A stretch of DNA of 64,000 bases from the NCBI GenBank assembly GCA_902775135.1, contig CACYKY010000005.1, forward strand, positions 124,001 through 188,000, written 5' to 3'. The notes under the pieces are model-generated. The model was not told where the DNA came from and did not search any database. It worked only from the letters and a program-made list of their open reading frames with translations. Source of the stretch: an uncultured Bacteroidota bacterium. GTDB lineage: Bacteria; Bacteroidota; Bacteroidia; Bacteroidales; P3. This document shows, in pieces, positions 58,489-64,000 of this stretch. Position numbers and translations under genes: made by a program. Numbering within the stretch: the first letter of the stretch is position 1; every line of letters begins with the position of its first letter.

Positions 58489-58917
58489 CTAACTTTGCCC
58501 TAACATCTCCTTGTCTCGTAGGTAGTCCAGAACCTTTTTCGTCTCTTTTACCTGCCTGAACCATTGCGGGGCTTTGCTGATGCCGAAGTCGGAGGTGTGC
58601 AGCTCTCCTTCCATCTTAGCCACGTCTTTCACCCTGATGCCATACACCCACTCGTGCTTTCTCGTGTATTCGTCGTAGGCGAGGTAGTTGAGCTGTATGC
58701 CTTTCCAGTACTTGGCGAACATTTCACCGGGTCCCATCTTGATAACCGACATCACCGACATCCGCATCACCACCCTATTGTGTGTGCCCGACTGAGCCAC
58801 CACGATGATGTCGCCCGGTTGAAGGGCCTTGGGAACCCTCGTGCGTATCTCGATGTCTTTCTCTCCTTCGAGAAAGGACTTCACAAACCCCTTGTGTACT
58901 GTTATCATCCAGATCAT
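58489..58917 (-). CDS. ASCH-like domain protein
   Basis: The 142-residue protein has the ASCH pattern: 'ITVHKGFVKSFLEGEKDIEIRTRVPKALQPGDIIVVAQSG' (strand, KxxE/R, and G-D-x-I), then 'VRMSVMSVIKMGPGEMF'. ASCH domains bind RNA or modified nucleic acids. Context: early phage operon. Confidence 0.65.
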   Translation of the reverse strand: MIWMITVHKGFVKSFLEGEKDIEIRTRVPKALQPGDIIVVAQSGTHNRVVMRMSVMSVIKMGPGEMFAKYWKGIQLNYLAYDEYTRKHEWVYGIRVKDVAKMEGELHTSDFGISKAPQWFRQVKETKKVLDYLRDKEMLGQS

Positions 58918-58923
58918 AGCCTT

Positions 58924-59166
58924 CTATCTTATCGTTTTCGCCCAGCGTCCGGCAATGTATGCGAAGTGGTCGCTGCCCACATACTGCCTGGCCAGCATCT
59001 TCACCTCGTTGTCCGTCATCTTCGGGCAGCGCATCATCTGGAACAGCCGTGCGTCACCCTCTGTGAGGAACTTGCGAAGCCGCACCCACTCAAACCTGCC
59101 CTTCAGCAGGTCGGTGTGGCACTCCAGCACCACGCCGTCGCGCTCCCAGGTCAGCTGGAACATCAT
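58924..59166 (-). CDS. Unknown early protein
   Basis: The 80-residue protein has alpha-beta composition ('LTWERDGVVLECHTDLLKGRFEWVRLRKFL') with no family recognised. It overlaps the upstream gene by 4 nt. Confidence 0.45.
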   Translation of the reverse strand: MMFQLTWERDGVVLECHTDLLKGRFEWVRLRKFLTEGDARLFQMMRCPKMTDNEVKMLARQYVGSDHFAYIAGRWAKTIR

Positions 59167-59399
59167 TCTGCGCCTCCTTCCGTCACTCGTTCATCCTTCG
59201 GCGATGCTTCGGCGGTGTCCTTTACCTCCTGCATCAGCTTTCCGCCAAGCTCCAGCGCCCTGCGCCTTATCTGCTCGGCAGCGTAGCCGCCGGTGGCGAA
59301 TGTCAGCGCGTTGTAGACCGTCTTCTCGCTCACCGGGAACTCCTTCATCAGCTCCACCCTTATCTCGGTGGTCACTTTGATCATTTTTTCTGTGTCCAT
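59163..59399 (-). CDS. First early gene, small HTH protein (Cro-like role suggested)
   Basis: The 78-residue protein (start at 59399; the extension to 59591 crosses the control region) has 'MKEFPVSEKTVYNALTFATGGYAAEQIRRRAL', a helix-turn-helix-like segment, and an acidic tail. It is the first gene of the leftward early operon facing the repressor, where Cro proteins are found. The role is inferred from position. Confidence 0.55.
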   Translation of the reverse strand: MDTEKMIKVTTEIRVELMKEFPVSEKTVYNALTFATGGYAAEQIRRRALELGGKLMQEVKDTAEASPKDERVTEGGAE

Positions 59400-59409
59400 A
59401 CTTTTTCTT

Positions 59410-59424
59410 TTTCCAATTTGGAAA
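59410..59424. promoter_or_regulatory. Palindrome in the early control region
   Basis: TTTCCAA, a central T and TTGGAAA form a perfect 15-bp palindrome 10 nt from the first early start codon. It is a candidate operator or leader element. Confidence 0.5.
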
Positions 59425-59453
59425 TATTTACTACTTTTGTAAAAATTACGGTG

Positions 59454-59484
59454 CAAAGATAATGCAAATTTTGATACTGACAAA
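59454..59484 (-). promoter_or_regulatory. Early leftward promoter
   Basis: TTTG (59484-59481) and TATCTTTG (59461-59454) are 19 nt apart on the minus strand, the host housekeeping spacing. It lacks the TGTCCC late box, so early genes should use host polymerase directly. Confidence 0.75.
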
Positions 59485-59501
59485 AATAATTTTATCAAAA
59501 T
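59468..59501. promoter_or_regulatory. Operator-like inverted repeat over the early promoter
   Basis: ATTTTGAT (59468-59475) and ATCAAAAT (59494-59501) form 8-bp arms 18 nt apart. The left arm is part of a 14-bp word, 'atgcaaattttgat' (59462-59475), repeated inside the repressor gene at 59643-59656. The site covers the early promoter and could bind the repressor. Confidence 0.55.
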
Positions 59502-59921
59502 ATGGATACTGTTAAAGAAAGATTGTTGCAATTTGCAGAAAGTCAAGGAATACCGAAGATGGAATTTTATAAAAAAATTTCTACGGTACAATCTAATTTC
59601 AGCGGAAAAGGGGGTGAAAGCGCCCTTTCAACCGATAAAATTATGCAAATTTTGATGATGTTTCCCGACCTCAATTCCGATTGGTTGCTGCTCGGGAGGG
59701 GTGAAATGTTGCGCTCCGCAACCCAGTCGGTGGGCAACATCAGCCACTCGACAGCCGTGGGTGTCAATGTCAACGGCAACGACATCAACATCTCCTACGA
59801 CCCACTACTACCCACGGTAGAAAGTTTGAGCGATTCTGTGGCCAAATTAACCGCCCAGAACGCCCAATTGCTGGGAGAGCTTTCGAGGCTCATATCCATA
59901 GTGGAGAAAAAAGCCCTCTGA
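59502..59921 (+). CDS. Repressor-like HTH protein
   Basis: The 139-residue protein has a small helix-turn-helix N-terminal domain ('DTVKERLLQFAESQGIPKMEFYKKISTVQSNFSG', about 2-36) with 'LSTDKIMQILMMFPDLNSDWLLLGRGEML' as seen in Bacteroides phage CI-like repressors. A linker and a C-terminal coiled coil follow ('SLSDSVAKLTAQNAQLLGELSRLISIVEKKAL'). It is transcribed away from the early operon and should keep the prophage silent. No protease-cleavable domain is evident. Confidence 0.75.
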   Translation: MDTVKERLLQFAESQGIPKMEFYKKISTVQSNFSGKGGESALSTDKIMQILMMFPDLNSDWLLLGRGEMLRSATQSVGNISHSTAVGVNVNGNDINISYDPLLPTVESLSDSVAKLTAQNAQLLGELSRLISIVEKKAL

Positions 59922-59927
59922 GAGGGC
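59907..59927 (-). terminator. Minus-strand terminator at the repressor 3' end
   Basis: GCCCTC (59913-59918) pairs with GAGGGC (59922-59927) around a 3-nt loop. On the minus strand it is followed by six Ts. It would end a transcript coming from the right, such as one through the structured element. Confidence 0.65.
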
Positions 59928-59935
59928 CCGAAAAA

Positions 59936-60030
59936 CGCGTTAGGGATGGCAGCACGTTACCGCAGGTTAAGGCGTACAGCCCGGCGCCCTGCTCGCCTCA
60001 TTCATAAGGCGACCACGGCGCAACGCCCTT
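59936..60030. repeat. Dispersed structured element, copy B (near attR)
   Basis: Shares about 52 bases with the element beside terL (41746-41822). The outer GGCGT/ACGCC stem (59971-59975 and 60023-60027) encloses GCGCC/GGCGC and TCGCC/GGCGA hairpins. The minus-strand terminator at 59907-59927 lies just beyond it, which favours minus-strand transcription. Confidence 0.65.
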
Positions 60031-60159
60031 ATTAATAATGTAATAATCGGGGTGCAACCGTGCCAAATCCGTGCCAAAAAAGCAAGATTTACGACAAATC
60101 CGAAAGTACAATGCCCGCAAAACCAATAATATAACCAACCACCCAACCGGCACCCACCA
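60031..60159. other. Prophage right-end intergenic sequence
   Basis: Low-complexity sequence with no gene that I can support. It contains 'gtgccaaatccgtgcc' as a short repeat. It precedes attR and may hold integrase arm sites. Confidence 0.4.
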
Positions 60160-60172
60160 TCGCGGGTTCGAG
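60160..60172. other. attR core candidate
   Basis: The 13-base word 'tcgcgggttcgag' matches the tRNA-Gly T arm (18441-18453), followed by 'gtcgctc', which is the end of the tRNA with eight bases lost. It marks the right prophage junction. Confidence 0.7.
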
Positions 60173-60188
60173 GTCGCTCTGAAGGGTA

Positions 60189-60214
60189 GGGGGCGCGACG
60201 TCAGTCGCGCCCCC
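60189..60214. terminator. Strong hairpin at the host right junction
   Basis: GGGGGCGCGAC (60189-60199) and GTCGCGCCCCC (60204-60214) form an 11-bp perfect stem with a 4-nt loop. The following bases are only mildly T-rich. It probably terminated the tRNA-Gly transcript before prophage insertion. Confidence 0.6.
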
Positions 60215-60229
60215 TTGCTGTAATTTAAT

Positions 60230-60260
60230 TTTGCCAGTACAACCTTTTTTTGTATCTTTG
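60230..60260 (+). promoter_or_regulatory. Bacteroidota-type promoter of the YitT gene
   Basis: TTTG (60230-60233) and TATCTTTG (60253-60260) are 19 nt apart on the plus strand. The ATG is 54 nt downstream. Confidence 0.75.
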
Positions 60261-60313
60261 CAAATCAGCCCGCATGGGTTTTGATGACTTTATGTATTAA
60301 TAATAAATAAATT

Positions 60314-61273
60314 ATGGCAGATATCAATAAAAAAACTAACTTTAAACAAGAGTGTATGGCCTATTTGCTGCTCATTTTGGGTAGTGCGCTGTTTGCTATC
60401 GGCGATGTGATGTTCGTCAACCCCTACTTGATGGCTCCCGGTGGCACCTATGGCCTCTCCAACGTCTTCAGCAGCCTCTGGGGTGGCCGTATTGCCCTCT
60501 ATGCCATCTGCATGGATGTGCCCCTGCTTATCATCGGCACCTGGATTCTCGGTCCCAAGTTCGGTCTGAAGACCATCATCTCCACGTTCCTTATCTTCGG
60601 CTTTACCTATCTGCTTGAGTTGGTGTGGGGCTATGCTCCTGTCATCCACGACGGTGCTGTGCTTTACTCTGAGCCCGAAAGTCTCGACGGCTTTGTGGCG
60701 CTGAAAGAACACGGCGTGTGGTTCAAGCCCGATTATATCCTCAACACCGTGGTGGCCGGCCTCATCTACGGCGTGGCCATCGGCATGATATTCCGCAGTG
60801 GTGCCACCAGCGGCGGCTCGGACATCATCTCCATGATTATCCACAAGTACACCAAGATCAGTCTCGGCACCCTCGTCATGATTGTCGACGGTATCATCAC
60901 CATCAGCACCTTCATTGCCTTCGGCGACATCCGCCTGCCCATCTATTCCATCATCATCATCTACATCGAGGGTAAGGTGATCGACCTCGTGGTGGACGGC
61001 ATGAAGAGCTACAAGACCATGTTCATCGTTACCGACGAGATGGAGACCGTGCGCGAGTACATCCTGAACGACCTCAAGCGTGGCGGCACCTGCCTCACCG
61101 GCACCGGCCTCTATCAAGGCAACGAGCGCAAGATGATCTATGTCACTCTCGACCGTGCCGACATGGTGAAACTCAAGAGCAACCTGCATCGCATCGACCC
61201 CAAGGCTTTCGTGAACATCATGGACAGCTCCGAAATTCTCGGTATGGGCTTCAAGGCCCTGCCGACAGAATGA
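60314..61273 (+). CDS. YitT family membrane protein (DUF2179)
   Basis: The 319-residue protein has six to seven membrane segments in the first 220 residues, including 'LGSALFAIGDVMFVNPYLMAPGGTYGLSNVF' and 'GVAIGMIFRSGATSGGSDIISMIIHKY'. The C-terminal cytoplasmic DUF2179 domain is 'MKSYKTMFIVTDEMETVREYILNDLKRGGTCLTGTGLYQGNERKMIYV'. This is the standard YitT layout. Substrate is unknown. It is the first host gene beyond the prophage. Confidence 0.85.
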   Translation: MADINKKTNFKQECMAYLLLILGSALFAIGDVMFVNPYLMAPGGTYGLSNVFSSLWGGRIALYAICMDVPLLIIGTWILGPKFGLKTIISTFLIFGFTYLLELVWGYAPVIHDGAVLYSEPESLDGFVALKEHGVWFKPDYILNTVVAGLIYGVAIGMIFRSGATSGGSDIISMIIHKYTKISLGTLVMIVDGIITISTFIAFGDIRLPIYSIIIIYIEGKVIDLVVDGMKSYKTMFIVTDEMETVREYILNDLKRGGTCLTGTGLYQGNERKMIYVTLDRADMVKLKSNLHRIDPKAFVNIMDSSEILGMGFKALPTE

Positions 61274-61318
61274 TGATTCGGACACAATAAAAACGTGGAT
61301 TCTGCGTTGTGATTTGAT

Positions 61319-62515
61319 ATGAAGGTACTCCAGCTCTGCAACAAGCCTCCCTATCCGCCCGTCGACGGCGGTACTATGGCCATGAACAGCATCACCCAAG
61401 GGTTGCTGTCCAGGGACTGCGAGGTGAAGGTGCTGACTGTGAAGACCGACAAGCACCCTGTGCGCGAGGAACGTATAGGTGACGACTACCTGCGGCAGAC
61501 CGGATTGGAAGCCGTTTATGTGGACCTCTCCGTCAAACCCCTTCCGGCACTGGGCGCCATGATGTGCGGCGAGTCGTACCACGTCAAACGATACATCAAT
61601 CCCGATTTCGCCGCCAAGCTGCGCCAAATACTGCAGGCTGAGGAATTCGATGTGGTGCATGTGGAGAGTATCTTTCTCACTCCCTATGTGCCTCTCATCC
61701 GCAAGCATTCCAACGCCAAGGTGATGTTGCGGGCTCACAATGTGGAGCACCTCATCTGGAAGCGTGTGGCGCAGAGCTGCAGCAACCCCTTCAAGCGTTG
61801 GTATCTGAAGCATCTCTCGCTGACTTTGCGTGCCTACGAGTTGGAGCATCTGAACGACTACGACGGCATCGTGTGCATCACCCACAACGATGCCGAGTAT
61901 TTCAGGAACAACGGATGCCGCAAGCCTGTGGCAGTCATACCCTTCGGCGTGCAACCCGAGGATATGCCGCATGTGGACCCTGAGCCGGACTCGCTGTTCC
62001 ACATCGGCGCTATGGATTGGCTGCCCAATCAGGAAAGCATCCGCTGGCTGCTCGATGAGATATGGCCTGTGGTGCACCGCGAGGTGCCGCGCGCCAAACT
62101 CTATCTGGCAGGCCGCAAGATGCCCGAACGCTGGATGAAGGCCCAGATAGAGGGTGTCTCCGTGGTGGGCGAGGTGCCTGATGCCATGTATTTCATAGGC
62201 AGCAAGAAAATCAACGTAGTGCCCCTGCTCAGCGGCAGCGGCATACGCGTGAAAATCATCGAGGCCATGTCTGTCGGCAAGACGGTGGTGACTACCACCG
62301 TCGGCGCCCAGGGCATCGACTATACCGATGGCGAGAATCTCCTCATTGCCAACACCCCCGAGGAGTTTGCACGGCAAATCAAGCGCTGCCTGGATGATGA
62401 GGAGTTCTGCGACAGCGTGGGACAGGCCGCCGCACGCCTCATCGCCGAGCGGTACAACGAAGGCAATCTCGCCGACCAATTGTTGAACTTTTATAACCAA
62501 ATAATAGATCGATGA
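61319..62515 (+). CDS. Glycosyltransferase, family 4 type
   Basis: The 398-residue protein is a GT-B enzyme: 'NKPPYPPVDGGTMAMNSITQGLL' is the GT4 acceptor-side loop, 'HNVEHLIWKRV' lies in the N-domain, 'IGAMDWLPNQESIRWLLDEIWPVV' starts the nucleotide domain, and 'SGSGIRVKIIEAMSVGKTVVTTTVGAQGI' is the donor-binding E-x7-E-like region. It probably adds a sugar to a surface polysaccharide. It is followed by a 4-nt overlap with the next gene. Confidence 0.85.
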   Translation: MKVLQLCNKPPYPPVDGGTMAMNSITQGLLSRDCEVKVLTVKTDKHPVREERIGDDYLRQTGLEAVYVDLSVKPLPALGAMMCGESYHVKRYINPDFAAKLRQILQAEEFDVVHVESIFLTPYVPLIRKHSNAKVMLRAHNVEHLIWKRVAQSCSNPFKRWYLKHLSLTLRAYELEHLNDYDGIVCITHNDAEYFRNNGCRKPVAVIPFGVQPEDMPHVDPEPDSLFHIGAMDWLPNQESIRWLLDEIWPVVHREVPRAKLYLAGRKMPERWMKAQIEGVSVVGEVPDAMYFIGSKKINVVPLLSGSGIRVKIIEAMSVGKTVVTTTVGAQGIDYTDGENLLIANTPEEFARQIKRCLDDEEFCDSVGQAAARLIAERYNEGNLADQLLNFYNQIIDR

Positions 62516-63042
62516 AAACAAACCATATCAAGAAAATCCTTGTCACCCTGCTGTTGCTGGCTTCAGCTGCTGCGGCTTCTGCCCAGCTGACCATTCCCGG
62601 CACCAGCATCACCTACCGCCTCAACGGCGAGGACTGGCGCTACCTTCGCACTTTCGAACTTGCCGAGGGAGGCGATATCTACCTCTACTGCTATACCGGC
62701 CATGTGCTGGTGGACATGGAGGGCGACACCGTGCTGCCCTTCCTTCGTATCTATGTGAACAAGGATTATGACGGAGACCTCTTCGAACTGGCCTACGAGC
62801 GCTACGAGGCCCAGCCTTTCCAGGCCCTGAAAGAGTACTCCAAAGGCGAGGGGCTCCCCGCGAAAGGCGGCATCGGCTATATTGGCGCCTACACCAACCC
62901 TTCCGACCAGAAGGACTACCAGTTCTACATGACCTACTTCAAGGACCGTGGAACCTCGGTAGAGTTCCGCCTGGAGACCACCAAGGACACCTTCGAGGAG
63001 ATGGATTTTGAATTCAAGGATATTCTGAGCTCAATAAAATAG
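62512..63042 (+). CDS. Small secreted protein of unknown function
   Basis: The 176-residue protein has a signal peptide (about 1-25, ending 'AAASAQ') and a mostly beta mature domain ('YLYCYTGHVLVDMEGDTVLPFLRIYVNKDY'). Its start overlaps the glycosyltransferase stop. A periplasmic or outer-membrane role is likely. No family recognised. Confidence 0.6.
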   Translation: MKTNHIKKILVTLLLLASAAAASAQLTIPGTSITYRLNGEDWRYLRTFELAEGGDIYLYCYTGHVLVDMEGDTVLPFLRIYVNKDYDGDLFELAYERYEAQPFQALKEYSKGEGLPAKGGIGYIGAYTNPSDQKDYQFYMTYFKDRGTSVEFRLETTKDTFEEMDFEFKDILSSIK

Positions 63043-63047
63043 TGATA

Positions 63048-64000
63048 ATGAAAAGATTGTTGACATTATTGGGATGCTGCATGCTGGCCACCGTCACGAT
63101 GGGCCAAAGCGTGCTGCTTGATTCGATAGGCGACTATCAGGCCCGTTTCACCAAGCTGAACAAAGCCTATGCCAAGTCGCCCGACAATGTGGAAGCGCTC
63201 TTCAATCTGGCGCAGTTCTATTTCGACAACTCCCACCCCATGCGCAACCTGCCCATGGCCATGAAATACATCCAGCGCGCTGAGGCTTGCCACATCAAGC
63301 TCATCGAGGACGACCATACGGGCGAGCTGGGACGTCTGGTGCGCAACGGCATCACCCTCACCTCCATCCGCCAGACCAAGCAGGCCATCATCGACGCAGC
63401 CTACAATACCATCGAGGTGCGTACCGATATGTCGGGCGTGGAGTTGGATACCTACCTCGATGCTTTCGGCATCGATATGGAGCTGGTGCGTCTGCTCCGT
63501 CAGCGCCGCATCAACCAAGTCTATGACGACTGCCTGAAGAAGGGTACCGCCGACTCCTACTATCACTTCATAGAGGTTTACCCAGGCACCACCGAGGCTG
63601 AGCAGATGGAAGAACGTGTGGCCCGCCTGGCACCCGGTATGTTCGAGGGCGTCACCACGGAAGAGCAGGCCGACGCCATTGCTGCCCGCTATCCCCTCAG
63701 TCCCTCTGTTCAGCGTGCCGCCGAGAAGCAGAAGAGCCGTCTGGCCTATGCCGTTGCCAGCAAGCGCAACGACGTGGCCGGATACATGGCCTTCCTCGAC
63801 CGCTATCCCACCAGCGACGAGAGCCAGCAGGCCCGCGACCGGCTGGACAACCTCCTCGAGGTGACTTATGCCAAGTGCAATACCGCTATGGACTATGCCC
63901 TCTTTGCCAATACCTATTCCGACATCTCGTTGGCCGACAAGGCTTTGTCCGAGATGCGCTCCCTGCTGACCAAGGAACAGGATGTGGCCGCTGCTCGCTA
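63048..64000 (+). CDS. Secreted helical TPR-like protein, 3' end outside the window
   Basis: A frame opens with ATG at 63048 and runs without a stop to the end of the window (317 codons seen). It starts 'MKRLLTLLGCCMLATVTMGQS' (signal peptide or lipobox-like leader) and is followed by helical repeats ('FNLAQFYFDNSHPMRNLPMAMKYIQRAE', 'YYHFIEVYPGTTEAEQMEERVARL', 'YMAFLDRYPTSDESQQARDRL') of TPR/YbgF type. It is 5 nt downstream of the previous gene. A role in envelope assembly is possible but not shown. Confidence 0.65.
   Translation, partial: MKRLLTLLGCCMLATVTMGQSVLLDSIGDYQARFTKLNKAYAKSPDNVEALFNLAQFYFDNSHPMRNLPMAMKYIQRAEACHIKLIEDDHTGELGRLVRNGITLTSIRQTKQAIIDAAYNTIEVRTDMSGVELDTYLDAFGIDMELVRLLRQRRINQVYDDCLKKGTADSYYHFIEVYPGTTEAEQMEERVARLAPGMFEGVTTEEQADAIAARYPLSPSVQRAAEKQKSRLAYAVASKRNDVAGYMAFLDRYPTSDESQQARDRLDNLLEVTYAKCNTAMDYALFANTYSDISLADKALSEMRSLLTKEQDVAAAR

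Larger units (their letters stand above)
18441..60172. mobile_element. Integrated tailed prophage with DGR, about 41.7 kb
   Basis: The element is bounded by a 13-bp repeat (18441-18453 and 60160-60172) that lies in the tRNA-Gly T arm at the left end. It carries an integrase next to the tRNA, a repressor-like gene at the other end, primase-helicase, methyltransferase, protease-scaffold, major capsid, terminase, portal, tape measure, tail, amidase and spanin-like genes. Almost all genes between run on the minus strand. No head, tail, lysis or replication gene appears broken, so it may be inducible. The long tape measure implies a long-tailed (siphovirus-like) particle; no sheath gene was recognised. 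Confidence 0.9.

Noticed and set aside
60290..62521. Minus-strand ORF of 743 codons
   Set aside because: It is antisense to the YitT and glycosyltransferase genes and is rich in His, Val and Gly as expected for a shadow.

Overview
The window is a chromosomal segment of a Bacteroidales bacterium carrying a complete integrated prophage of about 41.7 kb. The assignment rests on promoters of the Bacteroidota sigma-factor type (TTTG, 19-20 nt, TAnnTTTG), two giant secreted proteins ending in type IX secretion sorting domains, a YitT-type membrane protein, and a Bacteroides-phage-like gene set. No 16S rRNA gene is present, so genus is not assigned.

Left flank (1-18394). A DUF4062-type protein is cut by the window edge. 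A minus-strand cluster follows: flavodoxin-fold reductase, monooxygenase-like lipoprotein, cupin, TerB-like protein and a membrane protein. Two tandem type IX-secreted repeat adhesins (1330 and 1855 aa) take up 4.7-14.3 kb. After them come a PH-like membrane protein, a lipoprotein, a beta-barrel protein, purM, a Bax inhibitor-1 family protein and tRNA-Gly(CCC).

Prophage (about 18441-60172). It sits at the 3' part of tRNA-Gly(CCC), with a 13-bp att-like repeat at both ends. A tyrosine integrase reads inward at the left end. A small repressor-like gene reads rightward at the right end. Nearly everything between lies on the minus strand. Read in transcription order (right to left), the early module (59.4-49.7 kb) holds many short overlapping genes, a C5 cytosine methyltransferase and a primase-helicase. 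The head module follows (protease-scaffold, major capsid protein, tube-like protein), then PLD-like, small and large terminase genes. An approximately 1-kb hairpin-rich stretch with no credible gene comes next. After it are lysis genes (amidase, one-piece spanin candidate), tail genes, a diversity-generating retroelement (DGR), the tape measure gene, two small membrane proteins, a portal, connectors and distal tail genes. A pentapeptide-repeat gene with its own promoter and terminator is inserted on the opposite strand.

Main discoveries. (1) The DGR is complete: reverse transcriptase, a 122-nt template repeat (TR) and a 122-nt variable repeat (VR) at the 3' end of a 542-aa tail-module protein. 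TR and VR differ at 15 positions, all adenines of the coding-strand TR, changing 11 residues. The TR also lies inside its own 52-codon ORF. (2) A phage-specific late promoter signature, TGTCCC-N22-TAnnTTTG, occurs with exact spacing at four sites and in weaker form at two more. (3) The 1-kb non-coding region could specify a large structured RNA, and it ends in a repeated element that recurs near attR.

Right flank (60173-64000). A YitT family protein, a family-4 glycosyltransferase, a small secreted protein and a TPR-like secreted protein that runs off the window.
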